A stretch of 64,000 nt of DNA from Hydractinia symbiolongicarpus. Its lineage: Eukaryota > Cnidaria > Hydrozoa > Anthoathecata > Hydractiniidae. The stretch spans positions 20,000,501-20,064,500 of the forward strand of contig NC_079886.1 in the NCBI RefSeq assembly GCF_029227915.1, written 5' to 3'. Both the position numbers and the translations under genes were made by a program. This document shows, piece by piece, positions 9,401 to 21,400 of the stretch; positions within the stretch are counted from its first letter, which is position 1, and every line of letters begins with the position of its first letter. The notes under the pieces are model-generated. The model was not told the DNA's origin and ran no database searches. It worked only from the letters and a program-made list of their open reading frames with translations.

Positions 9401-12400
9401 AAACTCAACAATAGCGATTAACCAATTTAAATATATTGCGAGGCAGTGAACTTTTACAATTTTTATATAAATTATTCGCGGTGCCTAACTTTCGCGAATG
9501 TGGCTGAGATGAGTAAAATCACGATTTTTTTTGTGAAAAGAGAGCATAAGAACGCGATTTTTCCAAACAAATTGTACAAAATCTCGTTTGCTATGATAAC
9601 TATTATATTTACCTATTCTTCGTAACATAAAACCTTATCATAAGGAAGAACAGAACTTTTACAATACCTTGATGTGGGAGCAGCTAAAACTGGTCTTCTT
9701 CTCACCGCACGTTTAGTACCATACTTTGGATCTAAATTCACCTGATGCATTGTATTGAATTCCAGTTGATAGTGAAATTGAAGTGTATTAAATTTAAAGA
9801 TGTCGGTTGACCCATTGTGCAACCAATCATGATAAGCTCTTTCTATGAGATCATTTCTTGTCTAAACAGAGAAATAAGTGGCCGTAAGTGAAAAGAAAAA
9901 GGGGGTATTACACTTTTTTAAACATTAAAATTATTTTTATTTTTAAAAGGTCGCTGTTATTGTGGGGATTTTTTACGCTGGTGCCGTTATTGCTGTTCCT
10001 TTCTTTTGTGTGTAACACTATTCAGCGGGGGAAAAGGGTGGGGTTGGGGAAAGCCGGGGCTTTCCCCAACCCCACCCTTATTGATGCTTACCGATCCCTC
10101 ATTTAGGTACTCTTGCCATAATTGATTATCATCCAACCAGTACCATTTCCATGTTGTTGCCATTGGTTCATCGGGAAATACGGAAATGGACTTTGTTGAA
10201 AATCGTTTAAAGCTCACAGGAAGACTTTTGTAAATACATTGACCCAATAATTCAAAATTGACTTCCAATGAACCTGCTTTCCTAGAAAAAAAATTAAAAT
10301 AGTTATTTAAGATTCCATACGGACAAACACAGAGGAAAGCACACATGGACATGACGTTTTCCACATTTTCCTAGTTTTGACTTCAGTTTTTGATCGACGT
10401 ATGCCATAATATTTTTTAATTTGCGTTAAAATGGAATTTCTTTTACAGTACGGATGGTATGGAAGCCCAGAAGGGGCAACCGAGAAATCTTTTTCAGCTG
10501 CCGAGAAATCTTTTTTAGCTGCCGAGAAATCTTTTTTTAGCTGCCGAAATATATTTTTTAGTTACCCAGATATATTTTTAAGTTGACAGGTCATCTGCCG
10601 TAAAGTTAGATAAAGTGGTTATAAAAAAGAGTTATTGAAACCTTATGGGAAAATAGACTTATATTTATGTCTCACTAGAACAATGCTTCAACATGACAGT
10701 ATTCAGAATGATAAAACCATTGTAATAGACGATGACTTAGGTGATGAAATTAAAAAGAAAATTGATGAAAGTTTGCCAAAAGAATCAGTAATTCCTCCTC
10801 CAATAATTCCTCCTCACCTTTTAGTGGAACTACTTCAACCAATATTTCCAGAAAAGATTTCTCGGTAGATAAAAAAAATTTCTCGGCAGCTAAAAAAGAT
10901 TTCTCGGCAGCTAAAAAAGATTTCTCGGTTGGCCCTTCTCGGCTTCCATAGGATGGCGCCACAGTCGCCGAATCACTAAAGTGCATAAGAAGGTTGCTTT
11001 TTACAGCCTTTATTTTGACATCATTTTCAAGAGAGATGTTATACTAAACTAAAACGCACTTACTTATATTTACTGGAGTTAGGATTGCAATACGCTTTTT
11101 CAATTTCCGAATTTAAGTTTACAGAGCAACAAGTGTATTCCACATCACCCAGTTGTTTAAAACACCAGATAAACGACGATGGTACTGGAGGGTGCATTAA
11201 GTCACATTTATCCCCTGCCCTACAAATATTCTGCAAATAGTGACCACACACATTCATTTCTTTAACTGAAATGCCATCCCTTGCTAAAACAAAGAGAACA
11301 AAAATATATCGCTCTTAGTAAACTAGACACAAGGTGCTCACAGCTTTAAAATTCGTAATGTCAGGAGATTTGAGTTGATTAAGAAGGTCTTGTTGTCAAA
11401 TTTAAGGAGAAAACGCTAAAAAATGTATAAAAACAATTTTATATTTTAACACACTGTGCTTTTCAGAGAAAAAAAAGTTACTAATAATCAAGTTTACTAT
11501 TTAAAATAAAATGGATGTCACTATACACGATTTTAGCACATTTTAGGGGGAAAAAAGGACAAATCTTTTTTCGTCCAATTAATACGAGTTAGATTTCAGT
11601 CATTTTATGCGTATATCAAATGATTTTATACATCATTATTGATTGCAAGATTTTCGCTTATTTCAAGGTTAAAGTTCTACCGTTTATATATGACGACGTC
11701 ACCTTAAGTGACTTCATCTGAATTTTTTTACTGCAATTGTCTTCCAATGTGCTACAAAACAAGTTTGTGTCCAGTTTTTGTGACACTACTGCTTCCTCGT
11801 TATTCACTCACCTTTTCAGAGTTCCTGAAAGGCCAAACAAGAAAAGGTTATATCACCTACAATACTAAGAAAATGTCAATGTATGAAACAAACCTGGAAC
11901 TTTGATTGGTAACAATAACGGCGCTTTACACAAAGAATCTTTCACAAATATTGCATGGCCAGGTTGGCATGAAAAAAACCGTTGTGAGTGAAATGTACCA
12001 TCAGTTCCAGTGGAAACTGGAGACGCCTAAACAAAAGAATCCCATATTGCATAATTATAGTTTTCAAGTAAACTGGTTTTATTCAAAACAAATCAAGAAT
12101 ATTAGGTTCAAAGACATCAATCTCATTCCCCGTAATTTTTATCTTTTTTGTAAGAAAGGTAGATAACTTGTAAGGACAATAAACTGGCCTATTACATGCT
12201 AAACATACAACTCTTTTGATATTAAAACACGCTTTTCAAGATTAATACTTCAAGATACTTGTCCTTAGAAGTGCCAGGCAACAACATTAGAATTCTATAA
12301 AGCCTTAGGGCCACGAGGAGAAAAAATGCACTATGTACCACACTATTTTTTTGCACGCAAGACAACAAAATTATGCAGAAAAATACTGCAAATACACCGC

Positions 12401-15400
12401 AACAAAATAAAAAAATGTGCAACATATTTTCTGTTGCAGAAGCCTATTCTTTTGCACAATGCAGCCATGAATTTTTATTTGCAAAATTTTGTTTTGTATC
12501 AAAATGGTCTAAAATATCAGCCACGTGCATCCAATTGCTTGCATGCGCCAGAAAACAAAAATTGCTCGTGTCCCTAAAACTTAAAATTCATACCAATTCA
12601 ACACCAACAAAAGTGTCTTCTTTTAATATCGAATGAATTTTGCCTATCCATCTTACAATACCATTCAAATCTTTTCCATCATGCTCAACAGCAACATCCA
12701 TTCCCACATTAAGCCTAATCGAAGGTTTATGACCAGAGGTTCTTGGTCGAGCAGAGTAAGGATTGATACTAGACCTTGATGTTGGAACGGGAGTTTCTGT
12801 TGGTGGTGCAGATACTTAAAGGTACAAAAATAAAAAAGTGAAATTAAATGGCAAGGAAAGTTTCGTAATAGGTTTCGCAAGTAACAAAACATGGCTTCTC
12901 TGTTTAGTAGAGTATATAATACCTGATTTCAGGAAATTAATGAGGTACAAAATTAACTCGCATTTAGAAAATTTGCGTTAATTAAATGCCTCCGAAGTGC
13001 GACGTAGATATCCAGGACTTTAAAAAAATGACTAGTAAATATAAAACCAGCAAATAGAGCTTTAAAATATATATGCATGCTTTGTTTCTTTCTGATACGG
13101 TTCATCTAATACGATTAAGGCAGGCTGGGAGCAGTTAATATTGAAGACGATTTGAAGAATTAAAGAGACTAGTCTTGAATAAAATAGTTATTAAATAAAC
13201 AAAAATATGTACATAGAATTTTTTAATTTACTGATTCGCGTTTTGTTATGCCTTTTGAAAACCAATTGAGAAATCGCATTGATTAAATTTCTTTAAAAAA
13301 AAAATTGGTATAGTTAATTTCCTGTGTTAATTTTGTGATCCTTAATTTTGTGTCTCGGTAATTCTCGACGCATCGTAAGAATAAGATGTGAGAATGACAA
13401 ATAGCACAAAGATTTTAGAGTTGATCTAAAGGATACTTAGAACAACTACAAGGATTAGGTTCATAGACAATGTTCATGGCAGCAAAAGTTTGCTATCATA
13501 ATTTGGAGAGCTTTTTTTATAAAAATTTAGCATACATTTTAAATCACACAAAATTGATGTTCAAATATGTAACTCTGTAGTAGAAAGATTTAGTAAACCT
13601 GTTTTTCCAACACAAATACAAAATTAAAATTGTCAATTAAAATGTAATGTCAGATTTTGTACACTTTTGTGAGAAATCAAACATTTAAACCACATTGGTT
13701 CTAGCCTTATGTGGTCTACGTTTAATAAAGTCTTATAAGCTTAGAAGAACAGACAGTGTTGGAAACCTCAGGGCCCACTATAACTGTGACTCTTTCCACG
13801 CCTATGTAGATAATGTTGCATTTAAGTGGTTCTTGTCTCAAGTAAGAATATACTAGTCGATAGGACATTGGGCGCAAAAGAAAAAAATTAGCCCTTCAAA
13901 TTTATAGTATATATTTTTATATTCAACAAGTAGTGTTTCAGTATATCAATGCACTTTACAACGCCAATGAACATCAACTTACATTTGCATGCCCTCACTT
14001 TTAGCCAAATTCACTGGCTTTTCGGTAACAACTACTTTACACCAGCTCAGTTATCAACTCCGATAAAATAAAATATTGTTTTTGCAAGTTTACTAGATTC
14101 TCCAAGCGTTGAATACCTCACTATATTCTTTTCTTTCTGAACACAAACCGCATATTTGTCAAAAGGGCCATCTGCTTACCTTTCACACTGCAAAAATCTT
14201 TTTAAATAAAGGATTTCATGATATTTTATATACACATAGTATCCTTCTGCATGTGACACCACCTTGAAGTTCTTTGTTACTATTATATTGGTCTCATTTT
14301 GATTTATTAGCCTTCTTTTGATATCCATCTCTCTTCTTTGTCAAGAAGAGTATGTAACAATTGATAAACTCAGTTCTTAAAACTTACAGGTGAAAAAAGT
14401 TAATTCCTGCGAATTTTAGTAATTTTCTAAACCGCGAAATTTCCAACATTAAAATATCACCTTCAAGACTTCAACAAAGAGCCATAGAGGAGATCACTTT
14501 AGACACAATTCGAAACCATTTTGACAATTCTATCCAAGTTTGGCCTTTTCTATCGCTTCCGGCCTAACAAAACATTTTATTTTAAATCCAAAATGCGTTC
14601 TAGCGGTAGGAATAGTAAAATAAAAATAACTAGTCTAGCAGTCTCATCTTTGCCATGCAGGTACAGATAGCAGCAGAAAATCTGGATAATAGTGCTTTTT
14701 TTTGAATAATAGGTTCGTGAGCTAGGTGCGATGTTTCAAAAGGAAAATCGTAAAATTGCCTTAATCAACGACAACTGTACCGAACATTCAGCAATAGCTG
14801 AACTATCAAACGTCAAATTGTTTTTTTTTTTGCCTTCTAGCACAACGTCAGATTCACAATCTATGGATCAAGGAGTCATAAAATAACTTTAGTCTTTATA
14901 CCACCAACGATTGGTTAATATGATGACTCAACGACTTGAGCAAGGTGAAGATCTACCAAAAATTTCAATACTTTGTACGCTACAAATACTTGTTGCTTCA
15001 CGGGACTATCGTAAATTGTTTTAGAAAAGCCAAGATTTCTACTAAAGAACAAGAGAATGCGATTGAAGACAGCAACGATCTATTCAAAAATTGGAGAAGG
15101 ATCTTATTGAATTGCGATCCAACTTTAGTCCTTCCAGATCTAACTGCTTTTGAATTGTTGACGTTGATGAAAATGTCATTACCATTGACAAAATACAAAC
15201 TTATATTCTTGAATCAGTATGGTCATATAAAAATAAAGAAGCCAATAAAGAACCAATGAAGACAGCACAGAAATAGTGGAAGTATTCGATGAACAAATCG
15301 ACAAACCACCTTAAAACGAAGTACTAAGTGTACCATAGACTCTACAAAATGTATGTATCTTCAATGCAAGTGGGGATGATATGTGTCAGGTTATACAGTC

Positions 15401-18400
15401 GAATCTTTGTTTGTAAAAGGTGAATTAGATTCCAAAAATCAGACAAGTATTTTTATTTATTCTTTTGAAAATATGATGAAAACAGAGATTTATAACAAAA
15501 TACCATGTATCTAAATTCTACGACTTCGACAAATGTGAATGCTTCAAATAAACTTTCTTTATCTCTGGGTTAAAATAACGTGACCTAAAAAATGGTTTTA
15601 ATTGTATTACTTAATTTCAAAACCTTTACTATCTAACACCACTTGTATCCGTTATCTCAAACAGTCACTACATCATTTTCGCCGGAGCTTAGAGTTCGAG
15701 ATAATGACCGTCGACTGTAGCTTCTTTTAATATAAACATCTCACGTTTTCGCGTGACAGTACCTCCTTTCATATCACTACTTATAAAGTTGTAAACAACC
15801 TATCTTCCCCTACTTGCGTGCATCTGAAATAAATTTCTCAACACTTTACTCGCTTTAAAATATACGGCCTTGTTTTTAATTTACGGCAAAATGGATATGA
15901 AAAATGGGGCATTGTCTTCAAATACTTCTTTAAAATGTTGTTGCTTCATTTTTTTATAAATTACTACATCTATACAAGATGCACCAAAAAGGTTGGTACG
16001 CAAACAATTTATATCTTTATATAGACGGATAACATAACAAGATCTAGGGGGAAAAGAGTAATTAAAAAAAAGATGTTTTAATCACGCTGCAAATAGGTGA
16101 AATAGGTGAAAATAGGTGAAATAGCATTATACCTTTCTTGGGATGACGATATATACATTTGACATTTTGACACTTTCCGCTTTGCCACAAGCTACACTCT
16201 GGTTGATCTGTTAGTAAGTTATGTCTGTAAGGACATACCTAAAAATAATAAGAAAATTTTCACATATTTGATGAATTGTAATGTGAGCTAATATCCAAAG
16301 GAAGTTTAGTAAAAAAAGTTTAAATAATAATAATAATTAATTAATACTCATAAAAAAAAAGTGTAAGGAAAAGCTGTAGGCATAACGTTTTTACTGATGA
16401 CCATTCAGACCACCTCCTGTGTTGTTACTTTTGCAATGTTTTGCAAGGAACCGGAATCATACAATTACTGTGATCTTGCATCAAAATCTTATTAAGAGAG
16501 AATTGAAGCCAATACTTACCTATTGATTTTTTTGAGAAATTGATTTCTATGATAATAACAGATTTTCTCCCCCACAATATAAAATTGTACAATTTTATCA
16601 TTTTTTTATGGAGATGTAAGATTAAAGAGTTCCCAAAACACATTATACAATGATGTCCATAGTGCAAGAGCAGTTAAAGCGTGCAAAACACGATCGTAAA
16701 ATGTTGAAAAAGTTCAACATAAGAAAAGAATACTTGGAACAAAAAAATATTGGTACAGGGGCTACAAAACGACTGTTAATTTTCGACTTTAGTGACTTAC
16801 ACGAAAGTCAGTAGAACAGTTTAAGATCACTAAGGACAAAAAGAACACCTTAAATCATCTTCAATATTATATTGGGCATCATCATCATTGGGAAAATATA
16901 ACTGAGAATGACAGAAAAGTTGCATACATATATTGGACATCTATAATTTATTTGATATAAGCACTTAGTTTGCTTTTAACGCACGTTTTCTAATAAAATA
17001 AACTTTTTGAACTAGCTAGCTATATCCTTCAAAGTGTTGCACAGAAACATATCACATTATTGCATATAAAGCCAGTCAAAGCAACAACAATGACTTCAAA
17101 ATTTTTTCAGAGGTATTGATAATCTTCTTAAAGCTAGCAACACAGTATTTAAAAAAAAATGCTCCTCGTGTAGTCTCCGTTGCCTCGTCAAAACAAACCG
17201 TAGCTTATTTTACCGTAAAAAAAGAATACTAAAAGGAATTTTTTCTTTTTGTCAGAAAATAAAAATAAAAAAAGTAGCAAATTTAAAATAAGTAATTATT
17301 CATAAACAGGTTTTCTAGACGTCTTCTAGTTCTAAAGTGTGTATAATGTCTTGCAATTTGACCTTTGGAGTGGTTCATTTATTACACGCCATTTTTCGGA
17401 ATGTGCCGAAACTGAGCTTATTGAATCGTTTCTTAGCCCCTTTAAACTTAGTATCTTTAATTTAAGCAGTGATTTTATTTCAAGAAATAATTGTTTTTTG
17501 AGTGGATTTTTTCGGTACGAATAAAAACGAAACTCTGGGGCATTGTCAACTATTTAAACACAAGATACAGAGGAGTAAATATGGATGGTAAAACAGTATG
17601 ACATTGAGTTGAGGTATAAATCAAACAGAAGTGTGCAGTCAGCAATTTCTCTACTATGTTGTTTTAGTATGAAAAGTTATTTTCGTACCATCGTATAATT
17701 TCTCTTAAAGTATACTTTACATATGCGTTACATTTCCACATAGGCACATTGAAAGCAATCAATAAAGCTTTCATTGGTTCAAAATGTTCGAAATATTGTG
17801 GAACAACAAGAATAACAAAAATACAAGCTGTTTTCTTGAAATTGCAGATTAACCTCTACTACATGTAAGAAAGATGTTGGCACATGACCGCAAATTTTGA
17901 AGACTGTTGCCACAAGTACTAATTTCTCCCGTTCCTACAACCATACTAATAGTTAGAAAATTGTCCATTTTATAGCTCTTTCTCAAAATGAGCAAACAAT
18001 ATCACTTGGTCAGTGTTCTGCAGCTAGTAGGCTGCAAAATTTTTACTTTAATAGGGTAAAGGCTGAGTATCCAACGTCGAAAATGCACTAGCTGTGCTTT
18101 TTACAATATTCAAAGTAGTCTGGAATGGTCCGGAATAAGCTGGAATTGGACGTGCTCATGTAAGCCAAAATTAAGTCTTAAGTCTCTTAAACGTTATGGA
18201 TCTAACCACAAACATTGTAAACATTGACAAGTGAATATTGACAAGTGAATATTGACAAATGTACATTGAAAAGTTAAAAGTTTTCTCTGGTAAAGTTTGG
18301 GTTGATGAATATGTATCAATCTTACCAGAGGAGTACAAGGAACTGGTGGTATATTCCAAATCATCTTTAACATTCACATTTGGTGATGGGAAAGAATGTA

Positions 18401-21400
18401 TAGCGAGTGAAAATTTTATTATACCAATTGCAATTGAAAAAAAGTTGTGCAAACTTTCAATGGATTTTGATGATAATCAACTGCCATTTTTGATTAGCAG
18501 AAAGTCAATGAAGTCATATGGCATAAAATTAAATTTAAGAGGGACTTGATTGAGATTGAGAATATGAAAATTCCACTGACATCTCAAGCAGTAGACACTA
18601 TTCCATACCGTTGACACCATGGGATCTTGGTGTAAAATACAGCAATATCATTCTGCATGCAACCAATGTCAGTGGTTTATCAAGAAATGATAAAATGAAA
18701 AAGACGTTAAACTAAACTACACAGTGTATACACCGCCAATTTTCACATGAATTAAAAGAGAAACTTATAAAGTTGGGAAGAAGTAGTGGCATGAGGGAAG
18801 GTAAAAATTTTTTTAAAAAACATCGAGAAGGTGATATCACATTCAAAACGTCCTTATCATCGTCCAATTGTTTGTCTGCCAATTAAGAATCGATTCAATC
18901 AAGTGTTATGCATGGATCTTAAAGAGTTTTCACATAACAACATATGAATATTTCATCTAATTGATGCATTCCCAAGATCTTCTATGGCTTTCTAAGGATT
19001 TTCTATGGCTAAGACAAAGCGTGGAGATGTTATTATTGAAAAGATATTTCAGTTTTGCGTGGCCTGTTTTATTAGACCCTGCCAAATTCCTGACAAATTT
19101 GGCATTGAGATAAGAATAACTGCTGCACAGTCACCATTCAGTAATAGATTTGTGGAGCGACACAATAAAGTACTTTTCGAGTCTTTGATGAAAACCATTG
19201 ACGATTACAATTGTTCCCTACATATAGCTGCCTTCCTGCTTTAAAGCTCAAGTGATGTTATACATACTAATTTAAATGCTCTGTAATTTAAACGCTCTAC
19301 ATCCTGCCAGAAAGAATTATATTGCAGCTGAAGCTAGTGGTATAATCAAATGAGCATAATCACATTAAGTAGAACATATTCAGATGAAGTGTACGAAAAT
19401 GGAGATAAAATGTTTTGTAGAAGACAACGTTTTAAAGGCTGTAATAGACCAGCCATTGTACTAGGCAAAGGTGGCCTAAAGCGAATACACAGATAAAATT
19501 TCAGCTGGAAGAGCAAACAGTGAGAGCACGAGCATTATCATGACAACCCAAGTGATCTCAGAAACATAAAGATTGGGTCAATGTATTAAAACAAGGGGAG
19601 ACAGTGCAATGCAGTGTTGATTGGTCATAAGTTCAATGTTGGTCGGAAATTGATTCACTAGAACAAGCAGTTTATCTTTGCAGTGTAGACAAGGCTATGC
19701 AAGATATAGTCAATGCAAAGCATATGGAGTTGAATAACTTTATACCCAATGACGCGTTTGAGAAAGTCAGTGATATAAGTCAACCGGTAATAACAACAAA
19801 ATGGGTTATTGCGGATAAGTTAAAGAATGAGAAGGTTGTAAACGCCAGATTAGTAGCCAGAGGGTTTGAAGAGGATTCTACAGACTTAGAACAGATTCGC
19901 CTATATGTAGTAAGCAAAATTTTCATTCAGTTATTGCATTTGTTGCAAGTAAAGGGTGGACTATTAATTGGATATATCGTCAGTATTTTTGCAAGGTGGT
20001 GCAATGACTAGAAAGGTTTTTGTTAGTCCTCCCGCTGATATTGTTTTTGGAGATGTAGCTTGGAGACTTAAAAATGTCTTTTAGTTTAAATAATGCCCAG
20101 AGAATGGTATACTAGAGTCAAAAGCACATTACTAAGTTTAGCTAATAGGATTGCTAATATGTCATGTTGATGACTTTACTTATTTTGGTTCAGAACAGTT
20201 TCATAAGTCATCGGGAAGTCGTTGAAGAATAAGTTTAAAATCAGTTCTGAAGCTAGTTCATGTTTTAAATATTTGGGTCTCAGCACCAGTCAAAACAGCA
20301 ATGGCATCAGAATCAATCAAGATACAGTATACTCAGAGCTTGAAAGCTGTAACTATTGAAAGGAAGAAGCAATCTCATTAAATTCTTGATGCTCTTAAAA
20401 GGTCACAATTGAAGTCAATTACTGGTCAGCTATCTTGGGTTACTGGTCAGACGCTGCCTGATATTTTTTTTTGATACTCGCCAACAAAGCTGTTAAGAAG
20501 TTGAAAGAGACGTGTGTCACTGAGCATACCGGCAATTTCTAACATAGAAAAAACAGAAATTCTGTGATTTGCTGATGTAACTCATGCATGTTTTAAAAGT
20601 GGCTCTCCGCAGGGATCATTAATTATATTTTTTTGCTGACAGTACGAAAGTGCTTTCTGTAATGTGCCAAAGAAACAATCTAGAGTGGCTAAAAGACCAT
20701 TACCTTCAGAAACAATGGTTTTAGGAGATGGAGCTGACATGGCGTATTTGTTGGCATCAACCATGGAAGAAACGTTTTTACTTTCAGAAAGACTCCAAAT
20801 AATCTGCTTCACTGACAGCAAATCCTTTTTTGAAACTTTCAAGACAAGCAACTTCACTAAAGACATCAGACTAAGAGACGATATAGCTCAGATGGGACAG
20901 ATGGTTGGGGAGAGTGAGATATCAGTCAGATGGGTGAATGGTGAGAATCAACTAGCCGATTGTATGACAAAACGTGTCTGGAATCCTCCAAAAACCCAAT
21001 GCAATTATGAACTGGAAGTTTGTTGTGTTATTGATTATTACGTTATGTTAAGTATGTCTCACAAGAATTGGTCCAATTCGAACTTATTTGATTTAGATTA
21101 AAAATTAAGTTCAAACTTATTTGATTTGGATTGAAATATTGTAGAGTTTGGCTACTTCATTTAGAAGAGATGGAATGTTAATATTGTGATATTATTATTT
21201 CTCTTTTAGTAGCCAGTAACTAAGATACTAGTGAAGCTTTCAATATACATGTTAAAGGTGGACATACATATAAGCTTTTAACATGTTTTACCTGGATGGT
21301 TGGATACTTGAAATTTCACCTTCTTTCCCAATGTTTTTGTCTGGGGTTGTATACTAGCTTTACACAATTTAAATTTGCCAAAGTTCACTGGTCAATATAC

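Noticed and set aside
12326-12636. Overlapping plus-strand open frames
   Set aside because: They overlap the minus-strand CAP-Gly exon and its flank and show no domain.
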